63,956 nucleotides of DNA, from contig CADAHS010000012.1 of the NCBI GenBank assembly GCA_902787825.1, forward strand, positions 1 through 63,956. Reading direction: 5' to 3'. The translations under genes were made by a program, and so were the position numbers. The notes beneath the pieces are model-generated. The model had not been told where the DNA came from. It saw only the letters and a list, made by a program, of their open reading frames with translations, and did not search any database. Shown here piece after piece: positions 52,315 to 60,985 of the stretch (its first letter is position 1; the number at the start of each line of letters is the position of its first letter). This stretch comes from an uncultured Ruminococcus sp. Lineage in GTDB: Bacteria > Bacillota > Clostridia > Oscillospirales > Ruminococcaceae.

Positions 52315-53185
52315 CTGCACGGCAGTGGCTTTTGGCAAGCTGAATCTTACTCTGGATATTGTCGGGCGCAATGATGAGGGCTACCACGAGCTTGAAACGG
52401 TGATGCAGTCGGTGAGTCTGTTTGATTCTCTGGATATACAGATAAACAACACGGGCGAAAATAAGATAATCTGCGATAAACAGGGGTTTGCATGCGACAG
52501 CTCCAACCTTATCTGGAAAGCGATAGAGGCTTTTGAAAGGTACACGGGGCTGAAAACGGGCGGTGTCACGGTAAATGTTGACAAGCGTCTTCCGTCAATG
52601 GCGGGAATGGCAGGCGGCAGCGCAGACTGTGCGGCGACACTTTGTGCGCTGGATACGATGTTTGAAACGAATCTCAAAAAAAAGCAGCTTTGTGAGATCG
52701 GAGTTACACTGGGCGCTGACGTTCCCTTCTGCATTGCAGGCGGCACGCAGCTTTGCAGGGGCGTGGGTGAGATCATGACACCGCTTTGGCTGCCAAGGTG
52801 TGCGTTCGTCGTGATAAAGCCTGAGGTGAGCATATCGACTCCGGAGGCGTTCAGAAAGTATGACGGTTTGCACAAGGTGCCTCACTGCAACACGCAGGCA
52901 TTTATCAGTCAGCTTAAAATAGGCAATATTGACGGAATGTGCAAAGAAATGTTCAACGCTCTTGAATTTGCAGCGCAGGAAAAACAGATACAACAGGCAA
53001 AAAATGACCTGTTTGCTGTGGGGGCGCTCGGCTCGCTCATGACCGGCAGCGGCTCGGCTGTCTTTGGCGTTTTCGATCATCCGCAAAAGGCAAATGATGC
53101 GCTTGAGATAATAAAAAAAGATTATGCACAGGCTTGGGTCTGCGATCCGGTAACAAGCGGAACACAGATCATAAGGCTCGGTTAA
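52298..53185 (+). CDS. ispE: 4-diphosphocytidyl-2-C-methyl-D-erythritol kinase
   Basis: IspE phosphorylates CDP-ME in the MEP isoprenoid pathway, whose last enzyme IspH lies at 22557-24614. The 295-residue GHMP kinase has AFGKLNLTLDIVGR at the start, the ATP-binding PSMAGMAGGSAD loop near residue 98 and MTGSGSAVFG near the end. It overlaps the aminotransferase gene, an unrelated pathway, which probably reflects compact gene packing. Confidence 0.95.
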   Translation: MAKYNSCTAVAFGKLNLTLDIVGRNDEGYHELETVMQSVSLFDSLDIQINNTGENKIICDKQGFACDSSNLIWKAIEAFERYTGLKTGGVTVNVDKRLPSMAGMAGGSADCAATLCALDTMFETNLKKKQLCEIGVTLGADVPFCIAGGTQLCRGVGEIMTPLWLPRCAFVVIKPEVSISTPEAFRKYDGLHKVPHCNTQAFISQLKIGNIDGMCKEMFNALEFAAQEKQIQQAKNDLFAVGALGSLMTGSGSAVFGVFDHPQKANDALEIIKKDYAQAWVCDPVTSGTQIIRLG

Positions 53186-53198
53186 AGAGGTGTTTTGA

Positions 53199-54350
53199 TT
53201 GGGTAATAAATGCAGGATCTGCGGATACAGATTCAAAAGCAAGGACGAGGCTATCTGCCCGGAATGCTTTACCGCAAGAGATGATGATATTTCCTGCGAG
53301 AGATATTCGGCAAGCGAGCATTCCCACGGCAGCAGCTTCAGCTCAGGTCTGAGAGATACGAGCGAATCGTTCGTGCAAAAAGAGCTGAGAGAGGAACGGC
53401 GCAATGCTTTTGCAAGGGAGAATTTCGGCGACAGGGCTAACGCAGGAGTTGATCTGACCGATCAACGTAGTATTTACGATCAATCACGCTATGTCAGAAA
53501 CGACTACAACTATGAGGCTGACGCAAGCAGAGCAGATGCGTTATTCATGCAGTCTCAGCAGCAGAATCCGCAGATGTCGGCTTACGAAAGATTTTCTGCT
53601 CAGCAGCAAAGAAAACAGCAAAGCGGCTTCACGCCGGCAGGTCAGGTGTTTGCTCAGAGAAGCTCGATACCCTTGCAGCAGGCTGTTTATCAGCGCTATA
53701 CCGCTGCGAACACCGGCAATCCAAAAAAGAAAAACAGTGGGGCGGCAGTGACATTTCTGATATTGTTTATTTTTATGTTTGTTGCGGCGGTCGTTATTTC
53801 AGAGATCAATGACCGCGCCGAACAGAACAAGCAAAGAACCACTTACACGACCACAGAGCAGACACAAAAGACCCAGCGGACGACGTCTTCAAAAACTTCA
53901 AAGCAGACGACCACGACTGAATCACAGACCAGATCCAGCACAACGATGGGACATTACAGCTGTGAGTTTATCAGCTGCGTAAGCAATCCCAAAAAGACCT
54001 CGGAGATCAGTAACGATCTGCTGAAATGGGCAACCGATTTTACAAAGCAGCAAGACCCATGGATCGAGGCGACTGTCAAGGTGAGGATAGAAAAGGGAGA
54101 AAACTACACCGAGATACAAAAGGATCCTACGGTTGTTAATGCAACGCTGCAATGTCTGGAAAAATCGAATGCTTACGATTCGCTCAGCTACTCATTTATT
54201 CCGGTGAACAAGAAAATAGAGCTGACAGACAACGGAACAGAGATGACCTTCACGCTGCTTGGACACAAGGATTCAAAGCTGATGTATTTCGACTTATACA
54301 TCAAAGGGGCAGGCGCAAAGGAATCTTGCAGATTCAAAATCAAGGTATGA
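53199..54350 (+). CDS. Zinc-ribbon protein with one membrane segment and Thr/Gln-rich linker
   Basis: A 383-residue protein starting with a zinc ribbon (CRICGYRF...CPEC, residues 4-25), followed by a low-complexity Gln/Arg/Ser region, one membrane segment (about 186-206) and a Thr/Ser/Gln-rich stretch, then an extracellular domain of about 130 residues with no recognised fold. The zinc ribbon is thus cytoplasmic and the last domain outside. TTG at 53199 has AAAGAGGTG before it. A terminator follows. The function is unknown. Confidence 0.82.
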   Translation: MGNKCRICGYRFKSKDEAICPECFTARDDDISCERYSASEHSHGSSFSSGLRDTSESFVQKELREERRNAFARENFGDRANAGVDLTDQRSIYDQSRYVRNDYNYEADASRADALFMQSQQQNPQMSAYERFSAQQQRKQQSGFTPAGQVFAQRSSIPLQQAVYQRYTAANTGNPKKKNSGAAVTFLILFIFMFVAAVVISEINDRAEQNKQRTTYTTTEQTQKTQRTTSSKTSKQTTTTESQTRSSTTMGHYSCEFISCVSNPKKTSEISNDLLKWATDFTKQQDPWIEATVKVRIEKGENYTEIQKDPTVVNATLQCLEKSNAYDSLSYSFIPVNKKIELTDNGTEMTFTLLGHKDSKLMYFDLYIKGAGAKESCRFKIKV

Positions 54351-54360
54351 TAAAACAATA

Positions 54361-54388
54361 ACAGGGGGAATTGCCCCCTGTTTTATTT
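54361..54388 (+). terminator. Terminator of the zinc-ribbon protein gene
   Basis: ACAGGGGG / CCCCCTGT stem with AATTG loop, followed by TTTTATTT. Confidence 0.85.
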
Positions 54389-54401
54389 GTGAGGTGAAAC
54401 T

Positions 54402-55301
54402 ATGACAGATCAGATAATGAAGCACTGCACGCTGTGTCCGAGAAACTGCGGTGTTGACAGAACCAAGAACACGGGAGTTTGCGGACAGACAGACAGGGTG
54501 CGTATCGCAAGGGCTGATCTGCATATGTGGGAAGAGCCTTGTCTGGGTGGAGAGGGCGGCTCGGGGACGGTCTTTTTCTCAGGGTGCAGTTTGAAATGCT
54601 GTTTTTGTCAGAACTACGAGATCACTGCAATGAACAAGGGTTTTGAGATATCTGTGAGGGAGCTTGCGGACACGTTTTTATATCTTCAGCACAAGGGTGC
54701 GCAAAACATTGACCTTGTCAGCCCGACACATTTTGTTCCGCAGATAGTCGATGCGCTGGATATGATCGGTGATGAGCTGAGGATACCTGTTGTTTACAAC
54801 TGCGGAGGTTACGAAAGCACGAGCACGCTGAAGATGCTCGGGGATAGGGTGAAGATATTTCTGCCCGATCTCAAATACTTTGACAGCGCTATTTCAAGGG
54901 AATACTCGGGAGCTTCTGACTACTTCACTGTTGCTATGGCGGCGATAAGAGAAATGGTGAACATTGCGGGAAAGCCGGAGTTTGATGAAACGGGGCTGAT
55001 GAAAAGCGGGGTTATCGTGCGTCATCTGGTGCTTCCAAATCACAGGCATGATTCTATAAGGCTTATGCAGGAGCTTGGAAAAGCTTTTGGAAAGGACGAG
55101 CTGCTGGTGAGCATTATGAGCCAGTTTGTGCCGGTACACAAGGCATTTGAGCACCAAAAGCTTTCACGGCGGACAAGCACGTTTGAATACAAAAGCGTTG
55201 TTGACGAGGTTTGCAGGCAGGGCTTTGACGGGTTCTTTCAGCAGCGAAGCAGCGCAAGCGAGGAGTTTATCCCGGCATTTTATGACAAAAAATACTTTTG
55301 A
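54402..55301 (+). CDS. Radical SAM protein (PflA/PflX-like)
   Basis: A 299-residue radical SAM enzyme. An N-terminal Cys cluster (CTLCPRNCGVDR, GVCG) is followed by the SAM cluster motif CSLKCCFC. The rest resembles uncharacterised PflX/YgiQ-like activating enzymes, of the kind seen alone in many anaerobes. The substrate is unknown; no glycyl-radical enzyme is encoded next to it. It starts 14 bases after the upstream terminator. Confidence 0.87.
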   Translation: MTDQIMKHCTLCPRNCGVDRTKNTGVCGQTDRVRIARADLHMWEEPCLGGEGGSGTVFFSGCSLKCCFCQNYEITAMNKGFEISVRELADTFLYLQHKGAQNIDLVSPTHFVPQIVDALDMIGDELRIPVVYNCGGYESTSTLKMLGDRVKIFLPDLKYFDSAISREYSGASDYFTVAMAAIREMVNIAGKPEFDETGLMKSGVIVRHLVLPNHRHDSIRLMQELGKAFGKDELLVSIMSQFVPVHKAFEHQKLSRRTSTFEYKSVVDEVCRQGFDGFFQQRSSASEEFIPAFYDKKYF

Positions 55302-55370
55302 TTTTGTTGAATTTTGTGACATCTTAACAAAATCTATTGGAAATTGTAACCAAGCTGTTATCAAATCCCA

Positions 55371-55399
55371 TTGACAGGGACTTGAAAAACGTGTATAAT
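55371..55399 (+). promoter_or_regulatory. Promoter of the HD-domain gene
   Basis: TTGACA (55371-55376), 17 bases, TATAAT (55394-55399). Confidence 0.85.
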
Positions 55400-55462
55400 C
55401 CTATCATAGGGACATATTTTGTTTCTATGATCGTATTAACATAAGACGAATGGAGATTGCCT

Positions 55463-55996
55463 ATGTCAAAAGCAATGGGGTCAAGATACTCTATTGAAGG
55501 CTCGCAGGAGCTTGCGGAGTACTTTGACTTTGTAAAGGATCTGCTTGACAGCGATGTAGTCAACGAGATGAAGAATTACCGTCATCATTACAGCACTACC
55601 TGCTTTCAGCACAGCCTTAACGTTTCCTACTACAACTATCTTGTCTGCAAAAAGCTCGGACTTGATGCAAGATCTGCTGCAAGAGCAGGGCTGCTTCATG
55701 ACCTGTTTTTATACGACTGGCGTACCACACAGAGAAAACGCGGCGAGAAGCCTCACGGAATGAGACACCCTCAGATCGCTTTGGAAAACGCAAAGGAGCA
55801 CTTCACGGTGGATAAGCGTGAGGAGGATATGATCGTTAAACATATGTGGCCGCTTACGGTCAAGCTGCCAAAGTATGCTGAGAGTTATGTGATCGTTGCG
55901 ACAGACAAGTATTCTGCTGCACTGGAAATTAGTATGCACATCGGCAGACTTATGAAAAACAAGGCTAAAAGGATCAGGCAGCGCAAGGCAAGTTAA
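55463..55996 (+). CDS. HD-domain phosphohydrolase-like protein
   Basis: A 177-residue HD-superfamily protein with QHSLNVSYY, the metal-binding HD in AGLLHDLFLYDW, and MRHPQIALENA with KHMWPL. It keeps the H...HD...H...D pattern, so it is probably an active metal-dependent phosphohydrolase of unknown substrate. I start at ATG 55463, with GGAG seven bases before; a TTG two codons earlier is possible. The gene is alone. Confidence 0.85.
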   Translation: MSKAMGSRYSIEGSQELAEYFDFVKDLLDSDVVNEMKNYRHHYSTTCFQHSLNVSYYNYLVCKKLGLDARSAARAGLLHDLFLYDWRTTQRKRGEKPHGMRHPQIALENAKEHFTVDKREEDMIVKHMWPLTVKLPKYAESYVIVATDKYSAALEISMHIGRLMKNKAKRIRQRKAS

Positions 55997-56425
55997 GATC
56001 CGACTGTAATTAAATCATTGCACAGTGAAGGGTGCCGCAGTTAAGTGCTGTACTTATACAGAAGCATTATAAGTGTTTTTTGGGGAAAACCCTTTTGCAA
56101 AAGGGTTATTCCCCAAACCCCTTTCCTAAAACTCTTAATGATTTTTTAACCCCGATGGATAAAACCATCGGGGTTAAAAAATAGTTATGGTCAAAAAATG
56201 CGGCTGGGAAACAGTCCTGGGAAACAGTCCTTCGCAATAAAAGATATTACTCAAAATGAATTATATAACTTCTATATAGGTACTACCCTTACAGCTGCGG
56301 CATTTTTTGCGTTAAGGCAGGCTGGAACAAAGATCAAGTTAATGCTTTTGGTGAAAAAAATCTTTCAAAAGGGGCTTTTAATCGGCAGCAAAATGTGCTA
56401 TACTGTATAAAAAGGCGGTGAGACC
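55997..56425. other. 429-base gene-free stretch with two large hairpins
   Basis: Contains a GGGGAAAACCC...TTCCCC hairpin (56082-56114) of a kind seen in many Clostridia intergenic regions, a strong bidirectional terminator (56142-56181), and a 13-base tandem duplication (56205-56231). A short frame 56198-56410 has no ribosome binding site. No gene is supported. Confidence 0.6.
56142..56181. terminator. Strong bidirectional terminator
   Basis: TTTTTTAACCCCGATGG pairs perfectly with CCATCGGGGTTAAAAAA around ATAAAA. Confidence 0.85.
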
Positions 56426-57577
56426 TTGGATAACAAAGACAAATACGTTGTTGATATAGCCCGTGAAAAAGTTTATCAAAATCAGTTTGACGACTATCAC
56501 GAGACTTTTGCTAAATGGAGAACTGCAAAGGACAACCCCTACGGATACAGCTTTGTTCACGACACCCGTGAGCACACATACGTTGACGGTGAGGGGTACT
56601 ATCACAAATCAGCTGAGGCGGCTGAGAAGATCGCTTTGGGGAAATGCCTTGGTTTGCTGGGCATTGTTCTTATGGTAATGACGATGCTTGATGCGGTCTC
56701 GGGAATTATTTTCTATCGTGTATTCAACGATCCTGCGGTAGATGAGATCTTTTTTTCAAAGGTTTACGAGCCTAAGTATGTTTCGCCTGCACTGGCGGCT
56801 TTTTTCGGCGGAATGTCGATACTGAAATATCTTATCGGGCTGTGGATCTTCCTGCACTTCACAAAGATACCTGTAAAGATAGCGATACCGATGCCCAAGA
56901 AATCAAAGATCTCCAAAAGCGGAGTTTTTCTCATGCTGGCGATAATGGTACTGGGCAGGGTAAGCAATTTTGTGATAAAAATAATTCTCGGGTGGCTGCA
57001 CATTGACGCAGTGTATGCTCTGGGGATACACAATCCGGACAACATTCTTACAGACATTATTTACGTCTTTTTCAACTGCATTGTGATCAGCATTCTTTCG
57101 GAGATACTTTTCAGGGGGGCGGTACTTCAGACGTTCAGGCAATTTGGCGACACTTTTGCGATGCTCGTTTCGGGCATTGCATTCTCGCTGACCTGCTACG
57201 ATATTTCGACGCTTGGCACTGCGGTGATATATTCAGCTGCGCTCGGACTTTACACAATAAAGACCGGATCGCTGAAAACAACGATACTTATGCGAATATT
57301 TGCTTCGGTATCAAGCTATATGCTGGCTTGTCTGACGATGGAAAACAAAGAATACGGACGGCTTACGGAGGTTATCATCTGTGCGTTCATAGTCAGCATT
57401 TCGGCATTTATTTTCGCAAGGCTCATGTGCAACGGAAAATGGTCATTCAGGATCATAAATGACCCTTCACAGCTGACAAACAACAGCAAGCTGAAGATGT
57501 TCTTCACAAACACATACACCACGATATGGATGGTAATGGTGCTGGGAATGTTCTTCCTTATGGTGAGGTTCATATGA
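56426..57577 (+). CDS. CPBP-family-like membrane protein, degenerate motifs
   Basis: A 383-residue protein with about eight membrane segments. The second half resembles the CPBP (Abi, Rce1-like) intramembrane protease fold: LSEILFRG stands where EExxxR is expected and FSLTC where FxxxH is expected, so the first Glu and the metal-binding His are missing. It may be an inactive relative. TTG start at 56426 is supported by AAGGCGGTG before it. It overlaps tadA by four bases (ATGA). Confidence 0.7.
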   Translation: MDNKDKYVVDIAREKVYQNQFDDYHETFAKWRTAKDNPYGYSFVHDTREHTYVDGEGYYHKSAEAAEKIALGKCLGLLGIVLMVMTMLDAVSGIIFYRVFNDPAVDEIFFSKVYEPKYVSPALAAFFGGMSILKYLIGLWIFLHFTKIPVKIAIPMPKKSKISKSGVFLMLAIMVLGRVSNFVIKIILGWLHIDAVYALGIHNPDNILTDIIYVFFNCIVISILSEILFRGAVLQTFRQFGDTFAMLVSGIAFSLTCYDISTLGTAVIYSAALGLYTIKTGSLKTTILMRIFASVSSYMLACLTMENKEYGRLTEVIICAFIVSISAFIFARLMCNGKWSFRIINDPSQLTNNSKLKMFFTNTYTTIWMVMVLGMFFLMVRFI

Positions 57578-58053
57578 TACACACAGATGAGGTTTACATG
57601 AAAAAAGCCCTGGAGCTTGCGCAGATCGCTGCGGAACAGGGTGAGGTCCCGGTAGGGGCGGTAGTTGTGAAGGACTCAACGGGCGAGATAATCGGCAGGG
57701 GCTTTAACAGGCGTGAATACGGCAGGTCGCCGCTGACACACGCTGAGATGATCGCAATAGAGCAGGCAAGCAGAAAGCTTGGCGGATGGCGGCTGATCGG
57801 GTGCACGATCTATGTGACGCTTGAACCGTGTCCGATGTGCGCAGGGGCTATGATAAATTCACGGATACAGCGTGTTGTATTCGGGGCTTACGATCCGAAG
57901 GCCGGGTCGTTTGGCTCGGTGGTGGATCTGTCTGCGCTTCCCTACAATCACGAGCCGCAGATCGTTGGCGGTGTGCTTGAAGGCGAATGCGCTGATATTC
58001 TGAGCAGCTTTTTCAAGAAATTAAGAGAACGAAAAAAAGCAGTAGATCAATAA
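57574..58053 (+). CDS. tadA: tRNA-specific adenosine deaminase TadA
   Basis: TadA deaminates A34 to inosine in tRNA-Arg(ACG). The 159-residue product has the zinc site HAEM and PCPMCAGA, with MKKALELAQIAAEQGEVPVGAVVV at the start. I choose MIHTDEVY (57574), overlapping the preceding stop codon; an upstream ATG would be inside that gene. It ends before a bidirectional terminator. Confidence 0.95.
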   Translation: MIHTDEVYMKKALELAQIAAEQGEVPVGAVVVKDSTGEIIGRGFNRREYGRSPLTHAEMIAIEQASRKLGGWRLIGCTIYVTLEPCPMCAGAMINSRIQRVVFGAYDPKAGSFGSVVDLSALPYNHEPQIVGGVLEGECADILSSFFKKLRERKKAVDQ

Positions 58054-58075
58054 AAAGATCGCACTGCTTTTTTTA
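58032..58075. terminator. Bidirectional terminator between tadA and recR
   Basis: AAAAAAAGCAGT-AGATC pairs with GATCG-CACTGCTTTTTTT, giving A/T runs on both strands for the convergent genes. Confidence 0.85.
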
Positions 58076-58126
58076 ATCTTGAAATGTTTTGAAAGCCAGA
58101 TCGTCTGAACCTTAAAAACGCACAGG

Positions 58127-58732
58127 CTACTGCATTTCGTTGCGGTTTTTGATAGCCTCGTTAAGCGTTTCCTTATCGGCATACTCAAGGCTTCCGCCGA
58201 CGGGCAGACCAAAGGCAAGCCTTGTTACCTTAACGCCCAGCGGTTTGAGCAGCTTGGAGATATACATTGCTGTACTCTCGCCCTCGACGGTAGGGTTTGT
58301 AGCCATAATGACCTCTTTGATCCCCTCCGGCTCGATACGCTTCAAAAGCTCGGTTATTTTGAGATCCTGCGGACCGATATTTTCCATTGGTGACAAAAGC
58401 CCGTGCAGGACATGATATACGCCGTTGAACTCCCTTGAGCCTTCAAAAGCCGAAATATCCTTCGGACTTTCGACCACGCAGACTATTGAGTGGTCACGCT
58501 TGGCGCTTGAACAGACTGCGCAGATATCCTTTTCGGTAAAGTTCTGGCAGCGTTTGCAAAGGTGAACTCTGCTATGGATATTAGCGATAGCGTCCGCAAA
58601 GGTCTTAGCTTCCTCGGGTGACATAGACATGACGTGATAAGCCAGTCGCTGGGCTGACTTCATACCGATGCCCGGGAGCTTAGCAAACTGCTCGGTGAGC
58701 AGGACGAGGGGTAATGCGTTTGATTCGGACAT
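58127..58732 (-). CDS. recR: Recombination protein RecR
   Basis: RecR acts with RecF and RecO in gap repair. The 201-residue protein has the helix-hairpin-helix (KLPGIGMKSAQRLA), the C4 zinc finger (CKRCQNFTEKDICAVC) and the Toprim domain (ICVVESPKDI, IMATNPTVEGEST). It is the last gene of the dnaX-ybaB-recR cluster, conserved in bacteria. Confidence 0.97.
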   Translation of the reverse strand: MSESNALPLVLLTEQFAKLPGIGMKSAQRLAYHVMSMSPEEAKTFADAIANIHSRVHLCKRCQNFTEKDICAVCSSAKRDHSIVCVVESPKDISAFEGSREFNGVYHVLHGLLSPMENIGPQDLKITELLKRIEPEGIKEVIMATNPTVEGESTAMYISKLLKPLGVKVTRLAFGLPVGGSLEYADKETLNEAIKNRNEMQ

Positions 58733-58733
58733 A

Positions 58734-59084
58734 TCAGAACAGACCCGGGAAAGATACTCCGCCGGTAAGTTCCTTCATCTCGGCATCGCTTGTTTTATCA
58801 AGCTCATCAACAGCCTGATTGAAGGCGCTCATGATAAGATCCTGAAGCATCTCTACATCGCTTGGGTCAACGACCTCAGGCTTGATGGTGAGCTTGAGGA
58901 CATTTCTCTTTCCGTTGATAACGACCTCGACTACTCCGCCGCCTGCGGTTCCGGTGAACTCTCTCTGCTCAAGGTCAGCCTGAAGCTCAGTGATCTTATC
59001 CTGCATCTGCTGTGCTTGTCTGAGCATCTGATTCATATTATTTGACGGACCTTTGCCCATTCCCTGTGGTAATCTTGCTTTCAT
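58734..59084 (-). CDS. YbaB/EbfC nucleoid-associated protein
   Basis: A 116-residue protein with the YbaB pattern: NMNQMLRQAQQMQDKITELQ helix, GTAGGGVVEVVINGK and the C-terminal DLIMSAFNQAVDE. It is a dimeric DNA-binding protein found between dnaX and recR in most bacteria. It lies one base upstream of recR, an almost overlapping arrangement. Confidence 0.95.
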   Translation of the reverse strand: MKARLPQGMGKGPSNNMNQMLRQAQQMQDKITELQADLEQREFTGTAGGGVVEVVINGKRNVLKLTIKPEVVDPSDVEMLQDLIMSAFNQAVDELDKTSDAEMKELTGGVSFPGLF

Positions 59085-59103
59085 TTTTAAAACTCCTTAA
59101 CAG

Positions 59104-60693
59104 TTATTTTTTTATCTCAACCTCAATACCGCTTGCCTTTGCCTTCCCCAGCAGCTGATTCGTTGGATCCTCAGCGTCGTCGGGAGCAGCCTTTTTGGCT
59201 GATTTGACCTTGATATTGAAGGTCTGTCCGTATGTTTCCAAAAGCACATCGTTGATGATAGATGCATCAGACGAGGCTTTAAATTTTTTCAGATAGATAT
59301 CGCTCTGGACGATAAGGAAAAGATCGTTTTGCTTTGCAAATGCGACTGAACCTCTGAGGAAAGAGGCTATTGCGGGTGATCTTTGTTTTATTTTCCCGAC
59401 GATATCGTTCCATTCTTTTATCGGACCGTCGTTATCCAGACTCAGTCTTTGCAGCTCGGGATCGTACTGTTTAGGCTGCTGTGGCGCAGCTGTTTGCCGT
59501 GGTACGGGTGTGCCGTTTCTGAGTCTTTCTTCGAGGGTAGTGATCCTCTTCACAAGTCCAGTGACATCGGCTGATGGGGCGCTGTTTTGGACAGTTTCCG
59601 TGCTCTTTTCGGCGTTATCCGAACAGAGTCTGATAAGTGTCATTTCAAGCTCGATACGTTTTGAGGTACACCTTGCAAATCTCTCATTACACTCCTGCAA
59701 AACGGAGATATCTCTGAGTATCTCATCAAGTTTCAGCTTCTGAGCGATATTTTTTAGTCTTTCAAGCTCGTCGGGCAGGCAGATGACAAGATCAGCGCTA
59801 TTATCAATAGTCTTGACCAGCATAACGTTTCTCATCTGCACCAGAAGCTCATTTGCAAGCACTTTAAGGTCCTTGGACATACTATATAGTCTATCCACGA
59901 CTTTAAGCGCTGCTGCTGCGTCCTTATCGGCGATATTTTCGATCATCTCAAACAGATAGTCACGTCCGGCGATACCAGATGCGCCCGAAACTGTATCAAG
60001 TGTGATATGGTCGTCAAAAGCGACGCACTGGTCAAGCAGCGAGAGGGCATCACGCATACCGCCGTCAGAGAGTCTTGCGATCATCTGAGCGGCATCGTTT
60101 TCAAGTGTAAAGCCTTCCTGCGATGCTATAAAATTCAATCTATCAACGATATCCTCGGTTCGTATCCTATGAAAATCAAAATGCTGGCATCTTGAAACGA
60201 TAGTTGCGGGGACTTTATGGATCTCGGTCGTGGCAAGTATGAACTTGACGTGCTCGGGCGGTTCTTCCATTGTTTTGAGCAATGCGTTGAACGCTCCGGG
60301 TGAGAGCATATGCACCTCGTCGATTATATAGACCTTATACTTACACATTTCGGGAGTATAGACAACGCCCTCTCTCAGCTCCCTGATATCGTCTACCTTG
60401 GAATTGGAGGCGGCATCTATCTCGATTATATCTGCAAGTGTGCCGTTATCGGCTGCTTTACAGATCTTACAGTCAAGGCACGGTTCGCCGTCGTGAGGAT
60501 TCTCGCAGTTGACCGCTTTGGCAAATATTCTTGCGCAGGTGGTCTTTCCTGTTCCCCTTGAGCCGGTGAAGAGATACGCATGGGCAGTCTTACCCGTTTT
60601 TATCTGATTTTTCAGCGTGGTCGTGATATGAGGCTGGGAAACGACGTCGTCAAATGACATCGGACGCCATTTTCTATACAAAGCCTGATACAA
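59104..60693 (-). CDS. dnaX: DNA polymerase III gamma/tau subunit
   Basis: The clamp-loader subunit DnaX, about 529 residues. The AAA+ motor has GSRGTGKTT, the zinc-binding CENPHDGEPCLDCKIC segment, DEVHML and SRCQ (Arg finger region). I start at the TTG reading MYQALYRKWRP (60693), the usual family start, with AAGGAG ten bases upstream; the GTG at 60702 would have no proper spacing. The SRP RNA gene lies immediately upstream. Confidence 0.94.
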   Translation of the reverse strand: MYQALYRKWRPMSFDDVVSQPHITTTLKNQIKTGKTAHAYLFTGSRGTGKTTCARIFAKAVNCENPHDGEPCLDCKICKAADNGTLADIIEIDAASNSKVDDIRELREGVVYTPEMCKYKVYIIDEVHMLSPGAFNALLKTMEEPPEHVKFILATTEIHKVPATIVSRCQHFDFHRIRTEDIVDRLNFIASQEGFTLENDAAQMIARLSDGGMRDALSLLDQCVAFDDHITLDTVSGASGIAGRDYLFEMIENIADKDAAAALKVVDRLYSMSKDLKVLANELLVQMRNVMLVKTIDNSADLVICLPDELERLKNIAQKLKLDEILRDISVLQECNERFARCTSKRIELEMTLIRLCSDNAEKSTETVQNSAPSADVTGLVKRITTLEERLRNGTPVPRQTAAPQQPKQYDPELQRLSLDNDGPIKEWNDIVGKIKQRSPAIASFLRGSVAFAKQNDLFLIVQSDIYLKKFKASSDASIINDVLLETYGQTFNIKVKSAKKAAPDDAEDPTNQLLGKAKASGIEVEIKK

Positions 60694-60720
60694 TGCTGTC
60701 ACACTCCTTAAAAAATCAAT

Positions 60721-60843
60721 CCGACATATAGGTATGCAGGCGAAACTGTGTCACACGAAACAGAATGCTTAATGCTGCTCGGTTCCCCGCCTGACATGGT
60801 TCACAGCGTTTCATTGCACAGGACCCGCACACCTATATCTCGG
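60721..60843 (-). ncRNA. ffs: Signal recognition particle RNA (small bacterial type)
   Basis: On the minus strand the S-domain core is intact: GTGAACCATGTCAGGC, then GGAACCGAGCAGCATTAAG, matching the conserved SRP RNA tip. The 5' part CCGAGATATAGGTGTGC pairs with the 3' part GCATACCTATATGTCGG, closing a single hairpin of about 123 bases without an Alu domain. A T run (60712-60717) follows. It lies next to dnaX, its usual location in Clostridia. Confidence 0.9.
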
Positions 60844-60897
60844 ATCGATGAGGAACATCAGATCAGTAAATGATGATCATTATCAAAAACCTTTAGT

Positions 60898-60926
60898 ATT
60901 ATAACACATCTTTACAAAGAATGCAA
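60898..60926 (-). promoter_or_regulatory. Promoter of ffs
   Basis: TTGCAT (60921-60926), 17 bases, TATAAT (60898-60903) on the minus strand. Confidence 0.8.
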
Positions 60927-60936
60927 GTGTTTTTTG

Positions 60937-60974
60937 AAAAAACTTCTGACGGCTTACAGAAACTGCAAGCCGTC
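60937..60974 (-). terminator. Terminator of the CheX-like gene
   Basis: GACGGCTTGCAG / CTGTAAGCCGTC stem followed by TTTTTTC. Confidence 0.8.
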
Positions 60975-60985
60975 GTTATTTTTTA

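Noticed and set aside
56198-56410. 70-codon plus-strand ORF before the CPBP-like gene
   Set aside because: There is no ribosome binding site, its start lies in a 13-base tandem duplication, and it crosses the likely promoter of the next gene.
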